A stretch of DNA of 64,000 nt from Hominenteromicrobium mulieris (GCA_021029595.1 JAJJOY010000003.1:186001-250000), one strand, 5' to 3'. Counted from the stretch's first letter, positions 16,886-25,037 are shown. The notes: generated from the letters alone by a model not told the origin. Numbers and translations: made by a program.

Positions 16886-16934
16886 AGCCGCTTACGGGCT
16901 TCGTGTATACGTTCGGGCACAGGGCGGCCTTTTT
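16859..16934 (+). terminator. Riboswitch expression-platform terminator
   Basis: A very long hairpin: GGCCGCC...TGCCGAC-TATAC-CGAAGCC pairs back on GGCTTCG-TGTATAC-GTTCGGGCA...GGCGGCC and ends in TTTTT (16930-16934). Its 5' arm is made of P3, J3/1 and the P1 3' strand of the aptamer, so aptamer and terminator exclude each other. That geometry predicts that ligand turns the downstream gene on. Confidence 0.8.
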
Positions 16935-17030
16935 ATGTGCCGATTTACCCGAAACCGGGTCTTGCATAGAGTTGTATTTTGAAATTCATACGCAAATTCA
17001 TCTGTCAGTTTTAGAAAGTTGGGGTCAAAC

Positions 17031-18434
17031 ATGAACACGGATATCGTCATCATCGGCGCCGGTCCTGCCGGCATTTTTACCGCGATGGAGCTTCTGCGCC
17101 GCGGCAGCAAGGAGAAAATTCTGCTGCTGGAAAAAGGCCGTTCCATTGAAACGCGCAAATGTCCTAAGGCCCAGACCGGCCACTGCATGAACTGCAAGCC
17201 GTACTGCCATATTACAACAGGCTTTTCCGGCGCGGGCGCGTTTTCGGACGGCAAGCTGTCCCTCAGCCCGGAAGTTGGCGGCGACCTGCCCCAGCTGATC
17301 GGCGAAGACACCGTACAGTCGCTTATTGAATACACGGATTCCATCTATCTGGAGTTCGGCGCGGACACGCGCGTGGAGGGCGTGAGCGAAAAGGAAGCCG
17401 TCAAAGAAATTCGCAAGCGTGCCATCCAGACCGGCCTGAAGCTCGTCGACTGCCCCATCCGTCACCTCGGCACAGAGAAGGCGCAGGAGATTTATTACGC
17501 GATTGAGCAATATCTTCTGAATAACGGCGTGGAGATTCGCTTCGGCTGCGCGTGCAGCGACCTCATTTTAAAGAACGACACCTGCATCGGCGTGCACGTT
17601 GCGGAGGGTCAAAACGAATACGACGTTTACGCGAAGCAGACCGTTGTGGCAGCCGGCCGACGCGGCGCGGATTGGTTTGATAAGCTCTGCGCCCGCCACG
17701 GCATCGCCCATGCGCCGGGCACAGTGGACATCGGCGTGCGCGTAGAGGTGCGCAACGAGGTCATGGAAACCGTAAACAACGTTCTGTATGAATCGAAGCT
17801 CATCGGCTACCCGAAGCCGTTTAAAAACAAGGTGCGCACATTCTGCCAGAACCCGGGCGGCTTTGTCAGCCAGGAAAATTACGATAACAACCTCGCCGTC
17901 GTGAACGGCCATTCCTATAAAGATAAAAAATCCGATAACACAAACCTCGCCATTTTGTGCTCCCACAACTTCAACGAGCCGTTCAATCAGCCGATCGAAT
18001 ACGCGCAGAAGGTGGGCGAGCTGACGAACATGCTGGGCGCGGGACACATTTTGGTGCAGCGCTACGGCGATATTCTGGACGGCAAGCGCACGTGGCAGAA
18101 AGAGCTTTCTCGCTCGAACCTGCGCCCCTCTCTGCCGGACGCGGTGGCGGGCGACATCACCTCTGCCATGCCGTACCGCGCCATGGTGAACATCATCAAC
18201 TTCATTCAGGCAGTCGATCACGTCGTCCCGGGCTTCGCCGCCGTGGAGACGCTGCTCTATTCGCCGGAGCTGAAGTTTTACAGCAACCGCGTGAAGATGG
18301 ACACGGACCTCAACACAAGCATTCACAACCTGCACTGCCTTGGCGACGCCAGCGGATGGACGCGCGGCCTGATGATGGCCTCTTGCATGGGCGTGCTCAT
18401 GGGCAGAAAACTCGCAGAACAGGAAAACGCATAA
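17031..18434 (+). CDS. FAD-dependent oxidoreductase (COG2509-like)
   Basis: 467-aa cytosolic NAD(P)/FAD-dependent dehydrogenase of the uncharacterised COG2509 type. N-terminal dinucleotide-binding motif VIIGAGPAGIFTAMEL (residues 5-20) with acidic end LLLEKG; a cysteine-rich segment C...TGHCMNCKPYC (about residues 44-58); FSGAGAFSDGKL; second FAD motif in LHCLGDASGWTRG near the C-terminus. Substrate unknown. ATG at 17031 chosen; a TTG at 17019 has no better ribosome site. Controlled by the purine riboswitch upstream, which points to a role tied to purines or to cellular guanine status. Monocistronic, with a terminator at 18475. Confidence 0.85.
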   Translation: MNTDIVIIGAGPAGIFTAMELLRRGSKEKILLLEKGRSIETRKCPKAQTGHCMNCKPYCHITTGFSGAGAFSDGKLSLSPEVGGDLPQLIGEDTVQSLIEYTDSIYLEFGADTRVEGVSEKEAVKEIRKRAIQTGLKLVDCPIRHLGTEKAQEIYYAIEQYLLNNGVEIRFGCACSDLILKNDTCIGVHVAEGQNEYDVYAKQTVVAAGRRGADWFDKLCARHGIAHAPGTVDIGVRVEVRNEVMETVNNVLYESKLIGYPKPFKNKVRTFCQNPGGFVSQENYDNNLAVVNGHSYKDKKSDNTNLAILCSHNFNEPFNQPIEYAQKVGELTNMLGAGHILVQRYGDILDGKRTWQKELSRSNLRPSLPDAVAGDITSAMPYRAMVNIINFIQAVDHVVPGFAAVETLLYSPELKFYSNRVKMDTDLNTSIHNLHCLGDASGWTRGLMMASCMGVLMGRKLAEQENA

Positions 18435-18474
18435 GAGAACAAGATTGCACACATCGCAAGTTCACACATAAAGG

Positions 18475-18515
18475 AACGGGCCCCGCCGCGGCAATTCGGC
18501 AGAAGCCCGTTTTCT
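18475..18515 (+). terminator. Terminator of the FAD oxidoreductase gene
   Basis: AACGGGC (18475-18481) pairs with GCCCGTT (18505-18511) around an inner GCCG/CGGC stem, followed by TTTTC and TTTTT. Confidence 0.75.
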
Positions 18516-18548
18516 TTTTGGGCTTAGGGAAAAAGCAGAAGAATTTTC

Positions 18549-18577
18549 TTGCAGGCGCAGGGGGAATATGCTATACT
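18549..18577 (+). promoter_or_regulatory. ychF: Stranded native ychF promoter
   Basis: TTGCAG (18549-18554), 17 bases, TATACT (18572-18577), ending 53 bases before a copy of the first 16 bases of ychF at 18631. The simplest reading is that this was the ychF promoter before the element inserted; it now reads into the element's left end and the terminator at 18849. Confidence 0.6.
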
Positions 18578-18630
18578 GATTATGTATGAGTTTACATCAT
18601 GACTACATTCAAAGAAAGATGGTTTTATAG

Positions 18631-18646
18631 ATGAAATTAGGTATCG
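18631..18646 (+). repeat. attL: copy of the ychF 5' end
   Basis: ATGAAATTAGGTATCG, identical to the first 16 bases of ychF at 26478. After it the sequence diverges and soon meets stops, so no protein is made from it. Confidence 0.85.
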
Positions 18647-18774
18647 GAGTCCCCTACCTAAGTTTTCATATTTCCATTTTCCCTTATAAATGCCGATAAA
18701 ACTAGATTTCATGCGCTTTTTCAGAATACCCAAAAGCATAAAAACGTATATATCTCAATGCCATCCCACGCAGA

Positions 18775-18794
18775 AATGGCGTAAAAATGGCGTA
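18775..18794 (+). repeat. Paired AATGGCGTA repeats, left arm
   Basis: AATGGCGTA at 18775-18783 and 18786-18794 (11-base period, one DNA turn). The same pairs occur at the right end (26233 and 26393). These look like arm-type integrase binding sites. Confidence 0.6.
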
Positions 18795-18848
18795 GTAGAT
18801 TTTTGACGGTACAGCTGCGAAAAGAATACACACTACAAAAAAACAATC

Positions 18849-18890
18849 ACACCCGGAGATGGGAGCTAACCCCTCATCTCCGGGTGTTTT
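18849..18890. terminator. Bidirectional terminator inside the left end
   Basis: Perfect stem ACACCCGGAGATG (18849-18861) / CATCTCCGGGTGT (18875-18887), with TTTTC after it on the plus strand and GATTGTTTTTTT on the minus strand. It would stop transcription from the stranded ychF promoter and from the SAVED remnant. Otherwise 18435-18902 holds no gene. Confidence 0.85.
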
Positions 18891-18902
18891 CTTTATTGGA
18901 TA

Positions 18903-19214
18903 TTAATGTTCTTGGGAGGTCTGTCGAATGATCGCGGATGTCGGAAGCGCCTTATTGGAAACTCCCCAAGGATATTTCTGAGAATCACTGCGATCGTACT
19001 GATATACAATAATTTCCGGATCATGATACTTACTGAATCCCTGAGATAAGAAAAAAGTAAAGTCACTAGAGGTCGATAGAACGAGATGTATTTTCTCGAT
19101 ATTTGCAGATGATACAATTTCACGCATTTTATTAAGTATTCCAGTCCTCAATCTATTCATAAGAGCATAAGAAACAATTGCTGCAAACGTGTCATTATGC
19201 GTTTTATATCCCAC
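18903..19214 (-). pseudogene. SAVED-domain C-terminal remnant
   Basis: About 103 codons read from a possible GTG at 19214, with no convincing ribosome site and an in-frame stop only 12-15 bases upstream. The segment KIHLVLSTSSDFTFFLSQGF followed by HDPEIIVYQYDRSDSQKY and PWG matches the last strands of SAVED domains, the cyclic-oligonucleotide sensors of CBASS effectors (Cap4/Cap5) and some CRISPR-linked proteins. The nuclease or other effector half and any cyclase gene are missing, so I read it as the 3' remnant of a defence effector. A terminator follows it at 18849. Recognition is by pattern only. Confidence 0.5.
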
Positions 19215-19240
19215 CCTGAACGCTGTTTATCACAACCACC

Positions 19241-19268
19241 TTGAATTCATCCCAAATTTAGATAAAAT
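19241..19268 (+). promoter_or_regulatory. Promoter of the ABC exporter operon
   Basis: TTGAAT (19241-19246), 16 bases, TAAAAT (19263-19268), 27 bases before the first ATG, which has AAGGAGG at 19282-19288. Confidence 0.55.
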
Positions 19269-19295
19269 ATAAACACGAAACAAGGAGGCGCGCGA

Positions 19296-20222
19296 ATGAT
19301 CACAGCAGAACATTTAAGCCGAAGCTTTTCGGGTAACGGTCTCAAGTTACGGGATTTGAACTTTCATATTGAAAAAGGAGATTGTGTTGGCTTGATCGGC
19401 CCAAATGGCAGTGGGAAGCGTTCGCTTATTCGGTTAATTCTCGGTATCTATAATCCGGACCATGGGAGACTGTGGGTCATGGGGAAGAATCCGAGTCTTA
19501 TTTGCCGTACACCGCTGCAGATGAGCCGTATCGACCGGAACCGTATGACGTTCATTCTTCCCGAATCTTTACCTGATGAACGCGTGTCTGGAATCGTATC
19601 TCCAAAGAAAAACGCAATTTTCGATGCAGATGATTTTCTGAAGGAGTGTTTTGAAACATTAAAGCTTTCTGCGTTGCTTTCATCAAAGGTACATCAGCTG
19701 TCTCGCGGCGAACTCGCACGCGTTCGCTTTTATGAAGCAATCACTTCTATGCCCGAACTGCTTTTACTGTACGAGCCATTTGTCGGTGTGGACGCCTCAA
19801 TGAAGGAACAGATGATTCGGATTTTACTGACAATGAACCAGAAGTATTCAACTACAATCCTATTAGCGGTGCAAAATCTGAATGATATGGATAAAATTTG
19901 CACTCGAGCTATCGTGTTAGATAAGGGAATATGTATATATTCAGGAGACTTATCTGATCTGCGTCATCGCTATTTACTGTCGAATCGGTTGGTTTTCCAA
20001 ATTCTCGATGGAGTTCCCGACTTTCAGGATCTTCCAATACAACGATTCAGTTGGAATGATGGAGATTTGAAAATCACTTTCGATCCTGAATCAGTTCGGG
20101 CAGCGGACATTATTGATCATGTCCTGCACACCTGCAACGCGTCTGAAATACTTATTCACGAACCGCAGGTCGAAGATTTATTTCGCATATTATATTCAAG
20201 CAAAAAGGAGGATATGTTATGA
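19296..20222 (+). CDS. Degenerate ABC transporter ATPase
   Basis: 308-aa ABC ATPase with a changed catalytic site. Walker A reads GPNGSGKRS: Arg42 replaces the Ser/Thr after the invariant Lys41. The signature LSRGE (135-139) is intact. Walker B reads LLLLYEP: Tyr159 replaces the metal-binding Asp, with Glu160 kept. The H-switch reads LAVQNL: Gln193 replaces His. A C-terminal extension of about 85 residues follows. The partner ATPase (21853) is fully canonical, so the pair probably forms a heterodimer with one degenerate and one active site, as in some exporters. Its end overlaps the next gene by 4 bases (ATGA). Confidence 0.85.
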   Translation: MITAEHLSRSFSGNGLKLRDLNFHIEKGDCVGLIGPNGSGKRSLIRLILGIYNPDHGRLWVMGKNPSLICRTPLQMSRIDRNRMTFILPESLPDERVSGIVSPKKNAIFDADDFLKECFETLKLSALLSSKVHQLSRGELARVRFYEAITSMPELLLLYEPFVGVDASMKEQMIRILLTMNQKYSTTILLAVQNLNDMDKICTRAIVLDKGICIYSGDLSDLRHRYLLSNRLVFQILDGVPDFQDLPIQRFSWNDGDLKITFDPESVRAADIIDHVLHTCNASEILIHEPQVEDLFRILYSSKKEDML

Positions 20223-21019
20223 ATAGTATTGTGTTATGGTTCGATTTGGCACGACGATCATTTCGATCACAATCGGTCTATCGCATCAATGTATTAGTCA
20301 ATCTGATTTACAGTTTCATGTCAGTACTTATCAATGTATCCGTTTGGAATGCGCTCTATGCGCAAAACGTCGACCCTGCAGCAACACTTTCAGAGGCAAT
20401 TACATACAGTGTGATCTCCTCAACATTTTTGGTGGGAATGCAGCTTTGGCCCGGTGTCCGCATTGGTGATGCCGTTTATTCTGGAGAGGTTGGCCAGCAG
20501 ATGGTTCGTCCCATGAACCTGCTCGCACAGCATGCGGCAATGGAATTAGGAGAGAAAATGTTTAATTTCTTCACATGCATTCTTCCCTGCATTGTAGCTG
20601 CAAAAATTGTATACAATGCACTCTTGTTTCCCGCCACACTCGCGGACGTTTTATTTTTTCTATTGAGTGCTCTTCTCGGAAATATGATCTTTTTACTTCT
20701 CAACACAATATTGGGCTATACGGCTTTCTGGCTTGGAAATGTTTGGTATATCCAATGGTTTTTGACAGCAGCAATGTATGTTTTTGGAGGAGAAATGGTT
20801 CCTTTTTGGTTTTTGCCGGACAAGTTGAATATCATTACATGGTTTATGCCGTTCCGCTGTGTTCTGTTTATACCGATGGAAATGTATTTAGGGCGTCTGT
20901 CTATGAATCAAATCATTTTCAATCTTTGTTTACAAGTACTGTGGCTCCTCGGTTTGTTGCTTTTGGAACGCTTTGTGTGGTATCGGGCACAAAAGAAAAT
21001 CGTAGTTCAGGGCGGTTGA
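20219..21019 (+). CDS. ABC-2 family permease A
   Basis: 266-aa integral membrane protein with about six hydrophobic segments, of the ABC-2 permease group (drug, polysaccharide or peptide exporters). Charged N-terminus WFDLARRSFRSQSVYR precedes the first helix; QMVRPMN in the cytosolic loop is typical of the family. Start codon overlaps the degenerate ATPase stop. It pairs with the second permease at 21038. Substrate unknown. Confidence 0.85.
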   Translation: MNSIVLWFDLARRSFRSQSVYRINVLVNLIYSFMSVLINVSVWNALYAQNVDPAATLSEAITYSVISSTFLVGMQLWPGVRIGDAVYSGEVGQQMVRPMNLLAQHAAMELGEKMFNFFTCILPCIVAAKIVYNALLFPATLADVLFFLLSALLGNMIFLLLNTILGYTAFWLGNVWYIQWFLTAAMYVFGGEMVPFWFLPDKLNIITWFMPFRCVLFIPMEMYLGRLSMNQIIFNLCLQVLWLLGLLLLERFVWYRAQKKIVVQGG

Positions 21020-21037
21020 CTAGAAAGGAGGTCCGTA

Positions 21038-21838
21038 ATGTTCTATCTATTCTTGGCAAAACAATTTATTCGCACACAGTGGCGGTCTCAAAACGAGTAT
21101 CGCTTTTCATTCATTATGGGTATCTTGGCTCAAGGTACAAACTTTGTGTTTCGGTATCTGGCTTTGTATCTTTTGGTTTCAAGGTTTGGATCTCTCAACG
21201 GATGGAATTCTCGAGAATTACTTCTGATCTATTCTTTCTCACAATTCACATACGCAATCGGTTCAACATTTACACATGACCTTTGCAGACAGCTTCCGAA
21301 TCTTGCCCGCACTGGTGACCTGAACAGTTATCTGATTCGACCGGTACACTCACTTTTCCTTGCAATATTCACGAATTTCAATGTTGGATATATTACGCAC
21401 TTTACAATATCTGCCACTGTAATGATTTTCAGCTTTATTTCTCTCGGTGTTACACTAAATCTTTGGGGCATACTTTGGCTAGTTATCACATTGGTATCGG
21501 GCGGCATTATCTCCGGATGCGTCTTTTTGATTTCCTCGCTTCCAAGTGTTGTAGCCATTGGCAATGTTTCTCTTAAGAACATTACATATGTTTTCAAGGA
21601 TGTTGTTCAGTATCCGCTTTCTATTTTCGGCACACCTTTGCAAATCATTCTGACCGTTTTCATACCTCTTGGATTCACGACGTTTTATCCACTGCAGCCT
21701 TTACTTGGAAAACAGGACATGGGTATTTTTCCAGTGTTTATCCAATATTTGTCTCCTCTCGTTGCAATTGTGATGGTACTCTTACTACTCCTCGCTTGGA
21801 GGACAGTCATTAATAAATACGAAAGCACCGGAACATAA
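21038..21838 (+). CDS. ABC-2 family permease B
   Basis: 266-aa membrane protein with the same architecture as permease A: N-terminal KQFIRTQWRSQNEYR, then about six helices, with YLIRPVHSLF in the matching loop. The two permeases are diverged paralogues of equal length, so the transmembrane part is probably a heterodimer matching the two ATPases. AAAGGAGG precedes the ATG. Confidence 0.85.
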   Translation: MFYLFLAKQFIRTQWRSQNEYRFSFIMGILAQGTNFVFRYLALYLLVSRFGSLNGWNSRELLLIYSFSQFTYAIGSTFTHDLCRQLPNLARTGDLNSYLIRPVHSLFLAIFTNFNVGYITHFTISATVMIFSFISLGVTLNLWGILWLVITLVSGGIISGCVFLISSLPSVVAIGNVSLKNITYVFKDVVQYPLSIFGTPLQIILTVFIPLGFTTFYPLQPLLGKQDMGIFPVFIQYLSPLVAIVMVLLLLLAWRTVINKYESTGT

Positions 21839-21852
21839 GAAAGGGGTTTATT

Positions 21853-22833
21853 ATGGCTTATATAGAATTACATGATGTTGTTAAGGATTTCAAAATCAAA
21901 AATAGACGCAATGGCGCTTTTGGAAATGTGAAAAACTTTTTTGCACCGCAGTATCTAACGAAACGCGCGGTAGACCATATCTCTCTGGAAATTAATCGAG
22001 GTGAAATGGTCGGATATATCGGTCCGAATGGAGCGGGCAAATCTACGACAATCAAAATACTCACGGGTATTCTGTTGCCCACCAGCGGCTATGTAAAAGT
22101 TGGTAATCTTGAGCCGTACAAAAATCGAAAGCAGAACGCCTTACATATGGGTGCAGTCTTTGGACAGCGCTCTCAGCTCCTGTGGGATCTGCCGGTACAA
22201 GATGCACTGGACTTGTTTCGTGGGATGTACCGGATTGAAGAAAAGACCTACAAGAAAAATGTAGAGATGTTCTGCGATTTGCTTGGACTCGATCAATTCC
22301 TTATGCAACCTGCGCGTCAGCTGAGTTTAGGACAGAAAATGCGCGCAAATCTGGCACTCGCATTAATACATGATCCTGATGTAGTTTATTTGGATGAACC
22401 TACAATTGGTCTTGATGTCCTCGCAAAGGATAATATCCGCGCGTTTCTGCGGGAAATCAACAAAGAGAAAAACACGACGGTACTGTTGACAACACACGAT
22501 ATGACAGATATCGAGAGTGTATGCGACCGTTTAGTTCTGATCAATAGCGGTAGTGTTCTTTATGACGGCGGTCTCAACGCCTTCAAGGAACAGTACTCCA
22601 AAGGCTACAGTATCCGCGTAACTTTTGCCGATCCAAAAGAAGCGATTCAGGATACTAGATTTGAATTGATTGAAAAGAAAGACGCAGAGTCGATATACCA
22701 TGTTTCTCAGTCGGATTTTCAGCCCGGAGAGGCACTTGCTTTTCTGGCAAGTCACTGCAAAATGCAGGATATCAGTATTATTGAAACACCTATCGAGGAA
22801 ATTGTTAAAGCAATATACAAACACGAAGCATAA
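21853..22833 (+). CDS. ABC transporter ATPase (canonical partner)
   Basis: 326-aa ATPase with intact sites: Walker A GPNGAGKST, Q-loop in AVFGQRSQLLW, signature LSLGQKMRAN, Walker B DPDVVYLDEP, H-loop TTHDM. The N-terminal segment with NVKNFFAPQY and the length fit the COG4586 type that works with ABC-2 permeases. Ends the operon; a convergent terminator follows at 22838. With the LytTR two-component genes next door, export of or resistance to a peptide or lipid compound is plausible but unproven. Confidence 0.9.
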   Translation: MAYIELHDVVKDFKIKNRRNGAFGNVKNFFAPQYLTKRAVDHISLEINRGEMVGYIGPNGAGKSTTIKILTGILLPTSGYVKVGNLEPYKNRKQNALHMGAVFGQRSQLLWDLPVQDALDLFRGMYRIEEKTYKKNVEMFCDLLGLDQFLMQPARQLSLGQKMRANLALALIHDPDVVYLDEPTIGLDVLAKDNIRAFLREINKEKNTTVLLTTHDMTDIESVCDRLVLINSGSVLYDGGLNAFKEQYSKGYSIRVTFADPKEAIQDTRFELIEKKDAESIYHVSQSDFQPGEALAFLASHCKMQDISIIETPIEEIVKAIYKHEA

Positions 22834-22837
22834 CAAG

Positions 22838-22885
22838 AAGACAAGAGTGAACTGTAAAAATACGGTTCATTCTTGTCTTTTTTAT
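22838..22885. terminator. Convergent terminator
   Basis: AAGACAAGAGTGAAC (22838-22852) pairs with GTTCATTCTTGTCTT (22865-22879), followed by a T-run on the plus strand. It lies between the plus-strand ABC operon and the minus-strand histidine kinase. Confidence 0.8.
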
Positions 22886-22911
22886 TAATAATCATTTTTT
22901 TGACTGCTGTC

Positions 22912-23634
22912 TCAGCCTGCCGGCAGCATAACGTTCACACAGAAAACAAGGTCTTCTTCATAAATATCCAGCAAACCATTGTATTTTTCTATAATGGCTC
23001 GAATCTGCTTTATTCCCATGCCATGTTTTTCCGGTTCCGCATGTGTAGAATGCAGATCCGGGTTAACTGCCAAAACAGAGGAATTGATACTGTTTCGTAC
23101 CGAAATAGCTTCATATCCGCGCTTTTTACTGATGGATACGGAAATTTGCCGCTTATCCGAGTTTGCTGCGGCGTGGATAGCATTGTCGAGTAGATTGGTT
23201 AATAGAGAAGAGAAGTCGACACTATCAATTTTTTGGAATTTAAGGTTCTCTATCTGCAGCTGCATATGTACCTGCATCTGCTGGGCTTGCTGCAGTTTTA
23301 AATTCAGAATGTAATTCAATAGCGCATTTCCACTGTCAATATAAGAGTACTCCAGATTAAGCTTGTCCAAAATCTGTGCAGTGTAAGTACGAGCTTCATC
23401 ATACTTTTCATTTCCTAAAGACATAGCGATGACCATAAGATGGTTGCGCATATCATGCTTTAAGCGACGCGTATTTTCATGGATAGAACGCACATTTTCT
23501 TCTGTAGCACGCATTTTTTCCAAAGCTTCATCGGCTGTAGCTACCTTCTCGCGTAGCTGAATCGTTTCGTCCAGCAAAGCTTTATAATCTGCGTTCAGTC
23601 GTATAAATTCCTGTTCTAGTACTTTCTTTCGCAT
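22912..23634 (-). CDS. Soluble GHKL histidine kinase (AgrC-like)
   Basis: 240-aa sensor kinase of the GHKL/AgrC type. H-box RRLKHDMRNHL (about residues 57-67), N-box LLTNLLDNAIHAA, G-box HGMGIKQIR. Unlike AgrC it has no transmembrane sensor domain; the front 50 residues are a predicted coiled coil rich in Glu/Lys/Leu. It may therefore sense a cytosolic signal or a partner such as the adjacent ABC exporter. It follows its response regulator by 12 bases in one operon. Confidence 0.85.
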   Translation of the reverse strand: MRKKVLEQEFIRLNADYKALLDETIQLREKVATADEALEKMRATEENVRSIHENTRRLKHDMRNHLMVIAMSLGNEKYDEARTYTAQILDKLNLEYSYIDSGNALLNYILNLKLQQAQQMQVHMQLQIENLKFQKIDSVDFSSLLTNLLDNAIHAAANSDKRQISVSISKKRGYEAISVRNSINSSVLAVNPDLHSTHAEPEKHGMGIKQIRAIIEKYNGLLDIYEEDLVFCVNVMLPAG

Positions 23635-23646
23635 AGAATAACCTCT

Positions 23647-24345
23647 TTAGCGGAACGACCGCATGATTTGCTGCTTGGCATTCTCTGCCCAAGCGCGCCC
23701 AATGGGGAGCTCTGTTCCGTTTTCCAGCGTTATGCTGACCGTGTGCAGCAGGTGCACAGCGGAGCAATTTACCAGAAAGCCTTTGTGTATACGTACGAAT
23801 CCGTGAGAATCAAACTGTTCCTGCATTTCACGCATGGTGGAACGACAGGAATAACAATCTGCCGCAGTATATATTTTTACGTAATTTCCATCAGCTTCGA
23901 GATGTGTGATGTCAGAGAACGGGAGTCGGACGGAAACGCTGCCAGAACGAAATGTAAAGGCATCGATCCTTGCGGATACTTCGTGTGCAGCACGGAGTAG
24001 TACACGTTCGAGATCCTCATGATAACGGCTTTTACGAACAAAATCAAATGGTTTGTACTGAAATGTTTCGTATACAAGAGATTCCTGATTCGTAATAAAG
24101 ATCAAAAGAGCTCGATTGTTCCGCTGCAGCAATTCTCCGGCAATATCAAATCCGGTAAGACGCGGCATATCAATGTCCAGTAATATGAGTTCCGGCGCAA
24201 ATGCTTCGAGCTCATCTATAAAGCAGTTAGGATCACTGGATACCAGCCACGTTGGAGAGATACCGGCACGCTTATAGCAAGCAGTACAGAACTTCTGCAG
24301 TTCATCAAGAATTATGGGTTCGTCATCACACATTGCAATTCTCAT
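23647..24345 (-). CDS. LytTR response regulator (AgrA-like)
   Basis: 232-aa regulator: receiver domain (CDDEP acidic pocket; phospho-acceptor Asp in LILLDIDMP; conserved Lys in FVRKSRY region) and a C-terminal LytTR DNA-binding domain (residues about 135-232, with LEADGNYVKIYT and FVRIHKGFLVN). AgrA-type regulators bind tandem boxes; the target here is probably the ABC operon of the same element. AAAGGAG precedes the ATG at 24345. First gene of the two-gene operon. Confidence 0.92.
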   Translation of the reverse strand: MRIAMCDDEPIILDELQKFCTACYKRAGISPTWLVSSDPNCFIDELEAFAPELILLDIDMPRLTGFDIAGELLQRNNRALLIFITNQESLVYETFQYKPFDFVRKSRYHEDLERVLLRAAHEVSARIDAFTFRSGSVSVRLPFSDITHLEADGNYVKIYTAADCYSCRSTMREMQEQFDSHGFVRIHKGFLVNCSAVHLLHTVSITLENGTELPIGRAWAENAKQQIMRSFR

Positions 24346-24376
24346 ATGGCATCTCCTTTTCTAGTGATATGAATTA

Positions 24377-24405
24377 ATTATAACTTATTAACCCCGAAGT
24401 GTCCA
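24377..24405 (-). promoter_or_regulatory. Promoter of the two-component operon
   Basis: Minus strand TGGACA (24400-24405), 17 bases, TATAAT (24377-24382), 31 bases before the regulator ATG. Confidence 0.65.
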
Positions 24406-24506
24406 GCAGAAGCTTCTGAAAACCAAACGCGAGGATATTGGTGGAAAGGAATGAACTATCGCAACGAGTAAGGTTAATTCCATACGTAATCGCCATAGAA
24501 AATCAG

Positions 24507-24921
24507 CTACTTTCTACCGCTAAAAGAACTGGCAAGAGTCCCCCTCATCTTCCTATTCCCTTCTCTATAGATCTTCTCAGCCGCTTCTGCAGAAGAAAGG
24601 CCAATGGTTATGGCGGTCTCATAGAAGGTGGGAGACTTATATTTCCGGTTTTGCACCCTATGGCAATCCGGGCAGACCCCGGTGCGTATACGAATCACTT
24701 CCTGTTCCTGGTAGGAGAGTGCGTTGTAAGCAGAGAAAAGCGTTTCTGTCAACTCCTTTTGGACCAGTGTGCGAAGCGGTTCATATGTGTCATCTCCACA
24801 AATCTCTTCACAGCTTTCTTCGCCGTCATCGTCGGCATACTGCCGGTATGTCGGCACCAAAAAGCTGGTAAAACGCAAGGAGTTCGAAGAATATATCAGT
24901 CAGAGTCTGATCATCTAACAT
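24507..24921 (-). pseudogene. Frameshifted sigma-70-like gene
   Basis: The C-terminal 110 codons (24507 to about 24850) read like sigma region 4: LVQKELTETLFSAYNALSYQ, an unusual CPDCH insertion, then ITIGLSSAEAAEKIYREGNRKMR as a helix-turn-helix. A different frame upstream, from ATG 24921, gives a protein-like start (MLDDQTLTDIFFELLAFYQL) that hits a stop near 24826. Joining them needs one frameshift. Neither start has a clear ribosome site. Short sigma-like proteins are common in Firmicutes integrative elements. If the reading from TTG 24878 is used instead, a 123-aa intact protein results. Confidence 0.4.
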
Positions 24922-24959
24922 AAATCGCTAACGAAAGAAGAAAAGTTTCAAATTATGCC

Positions 24960-24988
24960 TTGAGAAAAAGAGCACTTTATGCTAAGAT
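24960..24988 (+). promoter_or_regulatory. Promoter of the integrase gene
   Basis: TTGAGA (24960-24965), 17 bases, TAAGAT (24983-24988), about 50 bases before the integrase ATG. Confidence 0.55.
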
Positions 24989-25037
24989 TAGAATTTAGTA
25001 GTGTGCTCTTTTCGCTCAGGCAGAAAGGAGTAAAACT

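Noticed and set aside
18893-19123. 76-codon minus-strand frame overlapping the SAVED remnant
   Set aside because: Different frame with no family resemblance; the overlapping frame carries the SAVED-like motif.
24438-24923. 161-codon plus-strand frame opposite the sigma-like gene
   Set aside because: No ribosome site or recognisable domain; opposite strand shows a sigma region-4 pattern.
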